Origin: an uncultured Saprospirales bacterium
GTDB taxonomy: Bacteria > Bacteroidota > Bacteroidia > Chitinophagales > JADIYW01
NCBI GenBank assembly: GCA_938008535.1
Contig: CALLKF010000155.1
Span: 29,850-93,849 of the forward strand
Length of the DNA: 64,000 nt
Direction of reading: 5' to 3'
Positions 34,708 through 44,134 of this stretch are shown here, piece after piece. The translations under genes and the position numbers were made by a program. The notes under the pieces are model-generated. The model did no database searches and was not told the origin of the DNA. It worked only from the letters and a program-made list of their open reading frames with translations. How positions within the stretch are numbered: position 1 is the stretch's first letter; every line of letters begins with the position of its first letter.

Positions 34708-36106
34708 CTCGTAGCATATTGATAATAGTCATAATAATAATTTTCAAATCGAGCGCAAAACTCCAGTTTTCTATGTACCATACATCAGCACGCACGCGTC
34801 CTTCCATATCGGTTACTTCTCTTGTTTCGCCACGATAACCATTTACTTGAGCCCAGCCAGTGATGCCTGGTTTCACGAAATGGCGAACCATAAATTTATC
34901 AATAATTTTTGAATATTCTTGAGTATGTTTCAACATGTGTGGTCTTGGACCAATTACCGACATTTGTCCGAAGAAGACATTAATGAATTGTGGCAGCTCA
35001 TCTAAATTGGTTTTGCGCAAAAATTTTCCGATTGGTGTAATGCGCTGATCGGAGCGCGTTGCTTGCTTGTAATGTGCATCGCTATTGATGTACATAGTTC
35101 GGAATTTAATTACACGGAATGCCAAATTTTTGATACCTGAGCGTTCTTGTATAAAAAAAACGGGTCCTTTTGAGCTTATTTTGATGATCATTGCCATCAA
35201 TGGCACAAACCACGACAAAATAAATACGATTACAAAAATAGAAAAACCAATGTCAAACAAGCGTTTAATAATTCGGTTTACTATGTTTTCTAATGGTTCG
35301 TTCCGTAAGGTCATTACTGGAATTTGGCCGTAATATTCAATTTCTACTTTATTTAAATGATGCGTTAAAAAACGCGACAAGTCGGGAACAATTTTTACAC
35401 GAATTAAATTTTCATCGCCAAATTCAATTAAACTTCTGGTTTTTTCTTCTTCTTGATAAGGCAATGCACAAAAGAACTCATCTATTTTATTGTCTAATGC
35501 AAATTTTTTGGCATCATCTATATTTCCTAAAATATGTTTTCGAGTTTCAGCATTGTATTTTTGCGGTTCATCATCAAAAAAACCTAAAAACTGGTATCCA
35601 TATTCAATTTTATGTTCCAGCATTTTTTTAAATTCCTGTGCCGTGTCGCCAGCACCAATAATCATAACTTTTCTGTTGTTAAAACCGCGAGCTCTATAAA
35701 TACGTACTGTTTTAATAAATCCAAATCGCCAAATCATCGTGAAAACAAACGAAGCGATATACATCACCATCAATACTTCTCTAGAAAGTTTAAAGGTTTG
35801 GTTAAAATCTTTGAACACAACGATATATGAAAACGCAAGCACAATTTGTAAAAAAAACAACCGTAATAAGGCACCCAATAGCGTAAAAAATCGAGTGTTT
35901 CTATACATGTCAAACGTACCAGAAAGTTGTGCCGAAAAAAGGTAAATGATGTTTAAATAAATCCAAAGCTGTAAATATTTGGTATCAAAAATTTGTAAAT
36001 AATTACGAAAACTAAAATAATGACCTAAAATATAAGCAACATTAAGTATGAGCAAATCACCTAATGCGTGTATGGAAACATAAAAATTGGTAATTTTCTT
36101 TCTCAT
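34688..36106 (-). CDS. Undecaprenyl-phosphate sugar phosphotransferase (WcaJ/WbaP-like)
   Basis: This is a polyprenyl-phosphate glycosylphosphotransferase that starts polysaccharide synthesis by moving sugar-1-phosphate onto undecaprenyl phosphate. The N-terminal half has four to five TM helices. A Rossmann-like CoA-binding-type domain follows (RKVMIIGAGDTAQEFKKML, FLGFFDDEP). The C-terminal catalytic domain begins KRLFDIGFSIFVIVF and contains VFFIQERSGIKNLAFRVIKF, the DELPQFINVFFGQMSVIGPRP signature (quoted in part: DELPQFINVF...SVIGPRP) and KPGITGWAQVNGYRGET. Length (472 aa) is normal. It forms a two-gene operon with the Wzi-like OMP and probably initiates the glycan made by the genes at 1-22667. 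Confidence 0.95.
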   Translation of the reverse strand: MRKKITNFYVSIHALGDLLILNVAYILGHYFSFRNYLQIFDTKYLQLWIYLNIIYLFSAQLSGTFDMYRNTRFFTLLGALLRLFFLQIVLAFSYIVVFKDFNQTFKLSREVLMVMYIASFVFTMIWRFGFIKTVRIYRARGFNNRKVMIIGAGDTAQEFKKMLEHKIEYGYQFLGFFDDEPQKYNAETRKHILGNIDDAKKFALDNKIDEFFCALPYQEEEKTRSLIEFGDENLIRVKIVPDLSRFLTHHLNKVEIEYYGQIPVMTLRNEPLENIVNRIIKRLFDIGFSIFVIVFILSWFVPLMAMIIKISSKGPVFFIQERSGIKNLAFRVIKFRTMYINSDAHYKQATRSDQRITPIGKFLRKTNLDELPQFINVFFGQMSVIGPRPHMLKHTQEYSKIIDKFMVRHFVKPGITGWAQVNGYRGETREVTDMEGRVRADVWYIENWSFALDLKIIIMTIINMLRGEENAF

Positions 36107-36455
36107 TGTTTTTTTATATTACTATTCACATGCCATAAACATACACACTCTTTACTCAAGAAGTAGAGTTTTAAAGATGTTAAGTTGCAGTGTAATAAAA
36201 AATACCGATTTTCAGTTAAGCTCTCTTACTTTATAAAATTCAGTTTGCTAATTTACTTTAGAAATAGCAAAAAAGGAAACACTATTTTAGTTAATTGGTA
36301 AAAGATATTATTTAACTATTTTATTAATGAATTGAAAATCAGCAAAATATAAACTCTGTGTGTTTTTTTGAAAATTTTTTTTCTAACTTTTATGGAATTT
36401 GATGTGTTTCTGTATCTTAATAGTATAAATTTGTTCACAGTAATCAAAAAATTTT
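36107..36455. other. Divergent intergenic region upstream of recA
   Basis: A 349-bp AT-rich gap between the sugar transferase (minus) and recA (plus). Apart from the recA promoter listed separately I see no gene, hairpin or repeat. No LexA-like palindrome is recognisable by eye. Confidence 0.5.
36398..36433 (+). promoter_or_regulatory. recA promoter (TTTG ... TAAATTTG)
   Basis: TTTG at 36398-36401 and an exact -7 element TAAATTTG at 36426-36433 are 24 nt apart, slightly longer than usual. The recA ATG follows 22 nt later. Confidence 0.6.
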
Positions 36456-37475
36456 ATGAGTAAGGAAGTTAAAGAAGACAAAAAGAATGATGAAAAAGCA
36501 AAAGCGCTTTTGCTTACATTAGAAAAATTAGACAAACAATACGGCAAAGGAACCGTAATGAAATTAGGCGATAATAGTATCGTAGAATCGGAAGTAATTT
36601 CTTCTGGTTCATTAGGACTAGATTTAGCATTAGGAATTGGAGGTTTTCCACGCGGTAGAATAATAGAAATCTACGGACCAGAGTCTTCAGGTAAAACCAC
36701 ATTGGCTATTCATGCAATAGCGCAAACACAAAAAGCTGGTGGCATTTGCGCCATCATCGATGCAGAACACGCATTTGATAAAAAATATGCAGAAGCATTA
36801 GGTGTTGATACCGACAATTTATACATCTGTCAGCCAGATGATGGCGAGCAAGGTTTGGATATTGCCGAGCAATTAATTCGTTCAGCAGCAGTTGATTTAG
36901 TAGTAGTCGATTCAGTGGCAGCATTAGTTCCACGCAGCGAAATTGAAGGCGAAATGGGTGACAGCAAAATGGGTTTGCATGCACGTTTGATGAGTCAGGC
37001 AATGCGTAAACTAACTGGTGCCATCAGCAAAACAGATTGTAGCTGTATTTTCATCAATCAATTGCGTGATAAAATTGGTGTGATGTTCGGTTCGCCAGAA
37101 ACCACCACTGGTGGAAACGCACTAAAATTCTATGCATCTATTCGTTTAGATATTCGCAAAGCAGGTCAAATTAAAGACAAAGAAAATAACGTTATCGGAA
37201 ATCAAACAAAAGTAAAAGTGGTGAAAAACAAATTGGCGCCACCTTTTAAAGTTGCTGAGTTTGATATTTTCTTTGGAAAAGGAATTTCTAAAGAAGGCGA
37301 AGTCGTTGACATGGGTGCTGAATTAGGCGTATTGCAAAAAAGTGGTGCATGGTATAGCTACGAAGGACAAAAAGTGGGTCAAGGACGCGATGCTGTGAAA
37401 CAATTATTGTTAGATAATCCAGCGATGATGGATGAAATTGAAGCAAAAATTAAAGAGAAATTAAAACCAGCATAA
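36456..37475 (+). CDS. recA: Recombinase RecA
   Basis: This is the DNA-strand-exchange ATPase of homologous recombination and the SOS response. All landmarks are present: [15 protein letters not shown], Walker [33 protein letters not shown], Walker [21 protein letters not shown], loop L1 ([20 protein letters not shown]), [20 protein letters not shown] before loop L2, and [17 protein letters not shown]. Length (339 aa) is typical of Bacteroidota, with a short C-terminal tail ending KEKLKPA. It is monocistronic, with its own promoter and a strong terminator. Confidence 0.99.
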   Translation: MSKEVKEDKKNDEKAKALLLTLEKLDKQYGKGTVMKLGDNSIVESEVISSGSLGLDLALGIGGFPRGRIIEIYGPESSGKTTLAIHAIAQTQKAGGICAIIDAEHAFDKKYAEALGVDTDNLYICQPDDGEQGLDIAEQLIRSAAVDLVVVDSVAALVPRSEIEGEMGDSKMGLHARLMSQAMRKLTGAISKTDCSCIFINQLRDKIGVMFGSPETTTGGNALKFYASIRLDIRKAGQIKDKENNVIGNQTKVKVVKNKLAPPFKVAEFDIFFGKGISKEGEVVDMGAELGVLQKSGAWYSYEGQKVGQGRDAVKQLLLDNPAMMDEIEAKIKEKLKPA

Positions 37476-37500
37476 TCGTTCTATTTTATATCTTTTTTGA

Positions 37501-37533
37501 AACTCGTGAAAAATAAATTTCACGAGTTTTTTT
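37501..37533 (+). terminator. Rho-independent terminator of recA
   Basis: An 11-bp perfect stem AACTCGTGAAA (37501-37511) / TTTCACGAGTT (37518-37528) with a 6-nt AT loop, followed by a T run. Confidence 0.9.
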
Positions 37534-37565
37534 GTTGAAAAATCCTTCTTACATTTAGATAAATT

Positions 37566-38348
37566 ATGTCGGTAGAAAAACGCAAGATAGAAATTTGTAT
37601 CATTTCTGATATTCACTTAGGCACGCGTGCTTGCCATGCTGCAGAGTTGAATAAATATTTGCGCAGCATCGAACCAACTATTCTTATTATTAATGGCGAT
37701 TGGCTCGATATCTGGAATTTCAACGCAGGTTATTTTCCGCAAGAACATATCGAAAATGTTTTTTTAGTGTTGGATATGGCACGACAAGGAATTCCAGTGT
37801 ATTATGTTACTGGAAACCACGACGATCACATGCGTAATTTTAGTGGTTATCGTTTTGATACGCTACAATTGCGCGATGAAATAGTATTAGAAATTGATGG
37901 CAAAAAACTCTGGATTTTTCATGGTGATAAATACGATTTGTCGGTTGGTGGCTCGGCGCGTTGGCTCGCAAAATTAGGTGGTAGATATTATGACCACATT
38001 TTTACGCTAAACAGATATATAAATAATATTCGGTTAAAATACGGAAAAGATAAAATCTTGATTTCAAAATACATTAAAGACAAAGTGAAGTCGATTGTAA
38101 AAAGTAAAATACAAGATTTTGAAGATGTTGCCATAGAAATTGGCATCGAAAATGGATACGATTATATTGTTTGCGGACACATTCATAAACCGCAAATTCG
38201 CGAAGTAAAAACAGATTTAGGTAAAGCCATTTATCTAAACAGTGGTGATTGGGTCGAAAATTTAACTGCGTTGGAATATGCCAACGGAAATTGGGAAATC
38301 TTTTATTACCAACATGATCTACAATATAAAAATATTGACAGAAGTTAA
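37566..38348 (+). CDS. Calcineurin-like phosphoesterase, UDP-2,3-diacylglucosamine diphosphatase (LpxH)-like
   Basis: A 260-aa binuclear metallophosphoesterase. Metal-ligand motifs in order are CIISDIHLGTRAC (D-x-H), INGDWLDIWNF (GD), YVTGNHDDHMRNF (GNHD), WIFHGDKYDLS (H) and CGHIHKPQIR (GHxH). The IHLGTRAC and HGDKYD phrases match the Bacteroidota proteins annotated as UDP-2,3-diacylglucosamine diphosphatase, which cleaves UDP-2,3-diacyl-GlcN to lipid X in lipid A synthesis. A C-terminal helix (RYINNIRLKYGKDKILISKY) could contact the membrane. It stands alone after recA. Family membership is clear; the exact substrate is inferred. Confidence 0.85.
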   Translation: MSVEKRKIEICIISDIHLGTRACHAAELNKYLRSIEPTILIINGDWLDIWNFNAGYFPQEHIENVFLVLDMARQGIPVYYVTGNHDDHMRNFSGYRFDTLQLRDEIVLEIDGKKLWIFHGDKYDLSVGGSARWLAKLGGRYYDHIFTLNRYINNIRLKYGKDKILISKYIKDKVKSIVKSKIQDFEDVAIEIGIENGYDYIVCGHIHKPQIREVKTDLGKAIYLNSGDWVENLTALEYANGNWEIFYYQHDLQYKNIDRS

Positions 38349-38501
38349 GTTCATTGGAAATTCATTAATACTTACCTCTTTTACCTTATTACTTACACCA
38401 CTTATCCACATTTCAACAGTGTTCATATTTTGTTAAATTGCATTAATTTTATTGACAATATGTTCTTTTTAATATAAATTGGATAAGTAAAACCAACAAC
38501 C

Positions 38502-38597
38502 ATGAAAAAACAATTGCCTATGACATCAAGTGTACAATCACTCAAGTATTTTTTGATATTATTGTTGATTCTTATTTTAGGAATCATGTGTAAATAA
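38502..38597 (+). CDS. Possible small membrane peptide, 31 aa
   Basis: An ATG at 38502 opens 31 codons. The polar, basic start MKKQLPMTSSVQSLKYF is followed by one strongly hydrophobic helix (LILLLILILGIMCK). It lies alone between the LpxH-like gene and terC. The charged start and single-TM pattern are what a real membrane microprotein would show, but an AT-rich gap can produce this by chance. No family is recognised. Confidence 0.3.
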   Translation: MKKQLPMTSSVQSLKYFLILLLILILGIMCK

Positions 38598-38712
38598 TAA
38601 TTCGAGAAAAAATTACTTTTTATGGAAGAACAAAAATTCTTCTATAGTTATTTTTGGACGCGACTGAACTTTTTTGATTCTTTTCACATTCTTATTTTAT
38701 CACTTCAAAATG

Positions 38713-38720
38713 TATCTTTG
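38713..38720 (+). promoter_or_regulatory. Bacteroidota -7 element (TATCTTTG) before terC
   Basis: Exact TAnnTTTG match 18 nt upstream of the terC ATG at 38739. No clear -33 motif is seen. Confidence 0.5.
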
Positions 38721-38738
38721 CGTACATAAATTCTACTT

Positions 38739-39479
38739 ATGAACTTCGATTTCAGTATTTTTCTACACACATCTACTTGGATTAGCTTATTGACTCTTAC
38801 TTTTTTAGAAATTATTTTAGGCGTCGATAATATTATTTTTATTTCCATCGTAACTCAAAAACTAAAACCCGAAGAACGCAAACGTGGACAAAATTTAGGA
38901 TTGCTTTTAGCTCTTGTATTGCGCATTATATTGCTTTTCTTTTTAGGTTGGATTTTAGGTTTAAATAAAAATCTTTTACCTGAAAACAGCTTTGGTTTTG
39001 AGTTAACAGGAAAAGGAATTATTCTTATTTTAGGTGGAATATTCTTAATCTATAAATCAACCACAGAAATACATCATAAAATAACTGGTGACGATGATGA
39101 GTTTAATGTTGAAAAGAAAGAAACCAAAAGTGCTTTCACAGCAGTTTTATTTCAAATTGCCTTACTTAATTTAGTCTTTTCATTTGATTCTATTTTAACT
39201 GCAATTGGTATCGTAAAAGAAATTTTAGTTATGATTGTTGCAGTCGTGCTTTCTATGTTGGTGATGATGAAATTTACCGATCCAGTTAGTAAAGTAGTTA
39301 ACAAATATCCAAGTTTACAAATATTAGCACTCTCATTTTTAATTATGATAGGTGTTACATTAATCATGGAAGGCTCTGGTAGAGAAGTAGAAAAATCTTT
39401 TATCTATATTTCAGTTGCTTTCTCTTTTCTAGTAGAATTACTAAACATTCGATACCGTAAAAAAAATAAGGTTCAATAA
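38739..39479 (+). CDS. TerC family integral membrane protein
   Basis: A 246-residue membrane protein with seven or so TM helices. The TerC signature LLTLTFLEIILGVDNIIFIS carries the acidic E and D-N pair within the first helix. In the second half, LLNLVFSFDSILTAIGI carries the matching D. This pseudo-twofold arrangement of acidic residues is typical of TerC/Alx-type proteins linked to manganese export and metal or tellurite tolerance. A cytosolic linker (HHKITGDDDEFNVEKKE) joins the halves. It is likely monocistronic. The transported ion here is not proven. Confidence 0.92.
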   Translation: MNFDFSIFLHTSTWISLLTLTFLEIILGVDNIIFISIVTQKLKPEERKRGQNLGLLLALVLRIILLFFLGWILGLNKNLLPENSFGFELTGKGIILILGGIFLIYKSTTEIHHKITGDDDEFNVEKKETKSAFTAVLFQIALLNLVFSFDSILTAIGIVKEILVMIVAVVLSMLVMMKFTDPVSKVVNKYPSLQILALSFLIMIGVTLIMEGSGREVEKSFIYISVAFSFLVELLNIRYRKKNKVQ

Positions 39480-39532
39480 CATTTTTATCTGGTAAAAATA
39501 TTTACTTTTAAATCGATTATTAAACAATACTG

Positions 39533-41197
39533 ATGAAGAAAATCATTCCGCTTATTACTTGTTACTTTTTACTTACTACTTACAATTTACAGGCACAAAT
39601 GTATCAGCAAAAAATGGCAACATTTTTAAATTTGCTCGATAACTATTATGTGGAAGATCCAAAAATAGACTCATTAGTTGAAATTGGAATTACCGAAATT
39701 TTAAAAAAACTCGATCCGCATTCTGTGTATATGAATGCTGAAGAAATTAAAAAAGCAAACGAACCATTAGAAGGAAATTTTGAAGGTGTTGGTATTCAAT
39801 TTCAAATTTATCAAGATACCATTCAGGTTGTGCATGTTATTGCTGGTGGACCTTCACAAAAAGTTGGTGTACAAGATGGCGACAAACTAATCTTTGTTGA
39901 TACATCAAAAGTAGCTGGCGTTGGCATCACCAATGAAGGTGTGTTTAAGTATTTACGCGGCAAAAAAGGCACAAAAGTTAGCATAAAAATAAAACGATAC
40001 GGCGAATCAGAATTATTGGCTTTTGAAATTATTAGAGATAAAATTCCAATTTATGCAATTGCTGCACAATACATGGCAACACCAGAAATTGGCTATGTAA
40101 AACTCGAACGCTTTTCAGCAACTGCAACCGAAGAAACACAAGCAGCCATCGATTCATTAAGAAAATTAGGTGCTAAAAAAATAATTTTAGATTTAACATC
40201 AAATGGTGGTGGCTATCTAAATCAAGCACATTCACTATCTGATTTATTTTTATCAGAAGGAAAATTAGTCGTGTATTCATCAGGTCGTTCTCAATCAAGA
40301 ATAGATTTAAATGCAACTTCTGAAGGCGATTTTGAAAAAGGTGATTTAGTCATTATGGTCGATCAAAACACAGCATCAGCTTCCGAAATTGTTTCAGGTG
40401 CTGTGCAAGATTGGGATCGTGGTTTAATTGTTGGTCGCAGAACATATGGAAAAGGTTTAGTGCAAAAAGGATATTCTTTACCAGATATGTCAGTGGTGCG
40501 ATTAACTATGGCTCATTATTATACACCAAGTGGCAGAAATATTCAAAAATCATATGCGAAAGGTATTGACAAATACCATGAAGACATAGAAGATAGATAT
40601 GAAAGTGGTGAGTTATTTGACTCTACAAAAATTAAAATAATTGATTCTACAAAATACTTCACCAACAACAAACGCATTGTTTACGGTGGTGGTGGCGTTA
40701 CGCCTGATATTTTTGTTGGATTAGATACCAGCTGGAGTTCTAAATTTTATGGCAAGTTGGTGCGCACTGGTTCATTCAATCAATTTGTATTGGTGTATGT
40801 AAATTCTAACAGAGCAGAATTACAAAAAAAATATCCAACAGCCATTAGTTTTGTAACTAATTTTAATGTTGATTCAACTTTACTAAATCAGTTTTATGCA
40901 TTTGGAAAAACAAAAAAAGCGGAACCAGATTCTGCTGAAAATTATTCCAAAAGTATTCCAACAATTCAAAATCAATTGAAAGGTTTAATTGCACAAGATT
41001 TATTTAATAGCAGTGCTTATTATCAAGTAACCAACGTACAAAATCCAATTTATATACGTGCATTAAATGCATTTACAGATGGGTCGTTTCAAAGATTTGG
41101 CATCAAACAGGAAGATGCTACGTCCATAAAAAATAAAAAAACGAAGAATCAAAAGACAAAAAGTAAGAAAAAATCAAAAGACGGAATCACACAATAA
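39533..41197 (+). CDS. S41-family C-terminal processing peptidase (CtpA/Prc-like)
   Basis: A 554-aa exported serine protease. The signal peptide is MKKIIPLITCYFLLTTYNLQ, with cleavage near LQA-QMYQ. An N-terminal helical segment contains EILKKLDPHSVYMNAEE. The PDZ domain is at ~75-165 (FEGVGIQFQIYQDTIQVVHV; GPSQKVGVQDGDKLIFVD). The catalytic S41 domain has GYVKLERFSATATEE, KKIILDLTSNGGGYLNQA, the Ser/Lys dyad in NTASASEIVSGAVQD and GRRTYGKGLVQ, and MAHYYTPSGRNIQKSY. The C-terminal tail is lysine-rich (KNKKTKNQKTKSKKKSK). It acts in the periplasm, trimming proteins at their C-termini. It is probably monocistronic. Confidence 0.93.
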   Translation: MKKIIPLITCYFLLTTYNLQAQMYQQKMATFLNLLDNYYVEDPKIDSLVEIGITEILKKLDPHSVYMNAEEIKKANEPLEGNFEGVGIQFQIYQDTIQVVHVIAGGPSQKVGVQDGDKLIFVDTSKVAGVGITNEGVFKYLRGKKGTKVSIKIKRYGESELLAFEIIRDKIPIYAIAAQYMATPEIGYVKLERFSATATEETQAAIDSLRKLGAKKIILDLTSNGGGYLNQAHSLSDLFLSEGKLVVYSSGRSQSRIDLNATSEGDFEKGDLVIMVDQNTASASEIVSGAVQDWDRGLIVGRRTYGKGLVQKGYSLPDMSVVRLTMAHYYTPSGRNIQKSYAKGIDKYHEDIEDRYESGELFDSTKIKIIDSTKYFTNNKRIVYGGGGVTPDIFVGLDTSWSSKFYGKLVRTGSFNQFVLVYVNSNRAELQKKYPTAISFVTNFNVDSTLLNQFYAFGKTKKAEPDSAENYSKSIPTIQNQLKGLIAQDLFNSSAYYQVTNVQNPIYIRALNAFTDGSFQRFGIKQEDATSIKNKKTKNQKTKSKKKSKDGITQ

Positions 41198-41351
41198 TTC
41201 TTCTTTTGATTTAATAGTTGCTGAATTTATTTCTGCTGTTGCTTCATTCTTTTAATGCATCTTGAATAATAAAAAAGTAATGATGTGTTGAATGCGTTTG
41301 TGCATTGCACATATACCTATTTTCCAAAAAAGAATACTTATTTTTATACCT

Positions 41352-42614
41352 ATGCCTATAGAACTAATTTTAATTCTACTTTTTGTATTAGGTTACATTG
41401 GTATCATTTTCGAACATAAACTAGGTTTTGATAAAGCTTCTGCAGCTCTAATTACAGCTGTTGGTTTGTGGACTTTATTGGTTTTTAATGGAAATACTGA
41501 AGAAATTACACAAGCATTTTCGCACGATATTTTACCAGAAATTGCAGGCATTTTATTGTTTTTGTTAGGCGCAATGACAATCGTAGAAATCATTGATCAA
41601 TACGAAGGGTTTCATGTTATCGCATCTAAAATCACCACAACCAACAAGCGCACCTTGATTTGGATAATTGCCTGGCTTGCATTTTTTCTTTCCGCAGTTT
41701 TAGATAATCTAACAACTGCTATCGTCATGATTTCTTTATTAAAAAAATTAATAGACGATAAAGAAGAACGCATGTTATTTGCAGGCATCGTTATCATTGC
41801 AGCCAATGCTGGTGGAGCTTGGTCGCCAATGGGTGACATTACCACAACCATGCTATGGATAAAAGGACAAATTACTGCGCTTTCCATTATGAAAGAAATT
41901 TTCTTGGCAAGTGCAGTTTGTTTGCTTGTACCTTTAATTGTAGTTACTTTCAGAATAAAAGGAAATATACCAACTAAAACTGATGACGAAGATTATCAAA
42001 ATCCATTATGGGTTCGTACCACTATTTTGTGCGTTGGTTTAGGTGCTTTAGTTTTTGTGCCCATTTTTAAAACTATAACTCATTTGCCACCATTCATGGG
42101 TATGCTTTTTGGAGTTGGTGTTTTATGGTTAATTGCAGATCTTATCAACAAAGGGAAAGACGACCAAAGTAAAAAAGAAATTTCTGTTTATAAAGCACTT
42201 TCTAAAATTGATATACCAAGCATTTTATTTTTCTTCGGAATTTTAGCAGCTGTTGGCGCATTAGAAAAAGCAGAAATTTTACATCATTTAGCAACTGCAT
42301 TAGACAAGTCTATTGGCAATCACGACGTCATTATTTATTGTATTGGTTTATTGTCAGCAGTGATAGATAATGTGCCTTTAGTGGCAGCATCACAAGCCAT
42401 GTACACGTTTCCAACCGATGATCATTTATGGCATTTTGTTGCTTATTGTGCAGGCACTGGCGGCAGCATTTTAATTATCGGTTCAGCAGCTGGTGTTGCC
42501 GTAATGGGTCTTGAAAAAATTAATTTTATCTGGTACGCCAAAAAGATTGGATGGCTTGCATTTATTGGTTACACTGCAGGCGCGCTTGTTTCTTATGCTG
42601 AAAGTGTGTTGTAA
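41352..42614 (+). CDS. nhaD: Sodium:proton antiporter NhaD
   Basis: This inner-membrane antiporter of the NhaD/arsenite-permease (ArsB/CitM) superfamily has about twelve TM helices. Typical segments are GYIGIIFEHKLGFDKASAAL, EIAGILLFLLGAMTIVEIID, LSAVLDNLTTAIVMISLL (Asp-Asn pair in the helix break), NAGGAWSPMGDITTTMLWI and, in the second half, LLSAVIDNVPLVAASQAMY. The paired 'vlDNlttaiv' and 'viDNvPlvaa' motifs are diagnostic of NhaD. I chose the ATG at 41352 because it directly precedes the first helix; an ATG at 41292 would add twenty residues unlike the family. It exchanges Na+ for H+ in alkaline or saline conditions. Confidence 0.93.
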   Translation: MPIELILILLFVLGYIGIIFEHKLGFDKASAALITAVGLWTLLVFNGNTEEITQAFSHDILPEIAGILLFLLGAMTIVEIIDQYEGFHVIASKITTTNKRTLIWIIAWLAFFLSAVLDNLTTAIVMISLLKKLIDDKEERMLFAGIVIIAANAGGAWSPMGDITTTMLWIKGQITALSIMKEIFLASAVCLLVPLIVVTFRIKGNIPTKTDDEDYQNPLWVRTTILCVGLGALVFVPIFKTITHLPPFMGMLFGVGVLWLIADLINKGKDDQSKKEISVYKALSKIDIPSILFFFGILAAVGALEKAEILHHLATALDKSIGNHDVIIYCIGLLSAVIDNVPLVAASQAMYTFPTDDHLWHFVAYCAGTGGSILIIGSAAGVAVMGLEKINFIWYAKKIGWLAFIGYTAGALVSYAESVL

Positions 42615-42694
42615 AAATTCATCAATTTTTATTTACTTTTTTGGGATGATATAAAATCTTGTATCTTGCATCTTAAATCTTTTAATCTACAATA

Positions 42695-43945
42695 ATGATC
42701 ACTATTCGTCCATTCAAAGGACTTCGTCCGCGCAAAGATATTGCAGACAAAGTTGCTGCAAAACCGTATGATGTTTTGAATTCACAAGAAGCAAAAGAAG
42801 AAGCAAAAGAGAATCCGTATTCTTTCTTAAAAATATCAAAACCTGAAATAAACTTTGAAAATGCAATAGATCAATATGCTGATGAAGTCTATCAAAAAGG
42901 AAAAGAAATTTTTGATTGTTATATGAATGATGGAATTTTGGTGCGTGATGAAAAACCATGTTTATATATCTATGCGCAAACCATGGATGGCAGAACGCAA
43001 ACTGGTTTGGTGGCTGGCAGTTCGATTGATGATTATTTTAATGACAACATCAAAAAACACGAACTCACTTTAGTTGCCAAAGAAAACGATCGTATCAAAC
43101 ATATGAAAACTAAAATGGCGCAACCAGGTATGGTTTTTTTAACCTATAAAAGTGTAGATGAAATTGATGTTATTATTGAACATTATTGCGAACATCATGA
43201 AACAGAAAATGATTTCACGGATTCGCAAAATGTGCGCCATCAGTTATGGAAAATCGACAATGAAAATATCATTAACAAACTGACTTCATTGTTTGATGAA
43301 AAAGTTCCTGCAAGTTATATTGCTGATGGACATCATCGCTCTGCTGCGTCTGCAAAAGTTGGCAAGCAACTACGCGAAGAACATCCAAACTACACAGGAA
43401 ACGAGCCATTCAATTTCTTTTTATCGTGTTTGTTTCCAAGCAATCAATTACAAATTCAAGATTACAATCGTTTGATAAAAGATACAAATGATTTGACTGA
43501 AGATGAATTGCTGGAAAAAATAAAAATACATTTTGATGTAGAAAAAATTGGTGCGCAAATTTATAAACCAACGCATTTACACGAATTCTCGATGTATACA
43601 AATGGCAATTGGTACAAACTGACTGCAAAACCAACAACATACGAAAACGTTAATGAAATAGGCGTTTTAGATGTTACAATATTATCTAATTATTTATTGG
43701 ATCCGATTTTAAATATTAAAGACCAACGTACTGATAAACGCATTGATTTTGTTGGTGGTATTCGTGGCTTGGCTGAATTGCAAAAGCGTGTTGACAGCGG
43801 TGAAATGAAAATTGCATTTGCATTTTATCCAGTTTCCTTAGACCAATTAATTGCAATTGCTGACTCAGGAAATATCATGCCGCCAAAATCAACATGGTTC
43901 GAGCCAAAACTAAAATCTGGTTTGGTGATTAATTTATTGAAATAG
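42695..43945 (+). CDS. DUF1015 family protein
   Basis: This 416-residue soluble protein belongs to the DUF1015 (SerC-operon-associated) family. The N-terminus IRPFKGLRPRKDIADKVAAK and PYDVLNSQEAKEEAKENPYS match the family's 'P...a..v...PYDv....ar......p.sFl', followed by CLYIYAQTMDGRTQTGLVAG and KKHELTLVAKENDRI. ASYIADGHHRSAASAKVGK contains the conserved DGHHR motif, which looks like a phosphate- or metal-binding site. The biochemical role is not established. In many Bacteroidota it neighbours serC/serA, but neither is visible here. Confidence 0.9.
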   Translation: MITIRPFKGLRPRKDIADKVAAKPYDVLNSQEAKEEAKENPYSFLKISKPEINFENAIDQYADEVYQKGKEIFDCYMNDGILVRDEKPCLYIYAQTMDGRTQTGLVAGSSIDDYFNDNIKKHELTLVAKENDRIKHMKTKMAQPGMVFLTYKSVDEIDVIIEHYCEHHETENDFTDSQNVRHQLWKIDNENIINKLTSLFDEKVPASYIADGHHRSAASAKVGKQLREEHPNYTGNEPFNFFLSCLFPSNQLQIQDYNRLIKDTNDLTEDELLEKIKIHFDVEKIGAQIYKPTHLHEFSMYTNGNWYKLTAKPTTYENVNEIGVLDVTILSNYLLDPILNIKDQRTDKRIDFVGGIRGLAELQKRVDSGEMKIAFAFYPVSLDQLIAIADSGNIMPPKSTWFEPKLKSGLVINLLK

Positions 43946-44084
43946 TATACTTTTATAATTTCTAGAAACGACAATGTATTTCAACAATACAATTACTAGA
44001 AGGAAAAAAAATTACCTCAAATAGAAATTACTAATGATGATGAATTTTTTTGAAATTTATTTACTACTTGAAAGTATAAAAAAC

Positions 44085-44110
44085 AAAACCCGATGTTAAC
44101 ATCGGGTTTT
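44085..44110. terminator. Rho-independent terminator, perfect bidirectional palindrome
   Basis: AAAACCCGATGTT (44085-44097) and AACATCGGGTTTT (44098-44110) are exact reverse complements, with T runs following on both strands. It serves the minus-strand histone-like gene and any plus-strand readthrough from the DUF1015 gene. Confidence 0.85.
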
Positions 44111-44134
44111 ATTTTTTTCGTCTCTTGGTAGAGA

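Larger units (their letters stand above)
38349..38738. other. 390-bp intergenic region before terC
   Basis: Contains a perfect DnaA-box-like TTATCCACA (38402-38410), a possible 31-codon membrane peptide (38502-38597) and the terC promoter element TATCTTTG at 38713-38720. There is no cluster of DnaA boxes or other origin features. Confidence 0.5.

Noticed and set aside
38402..38410. Second perfect DnaA box (TTATCCACA)
   Set aside because: Isolated occurrence; same reasoning as above.
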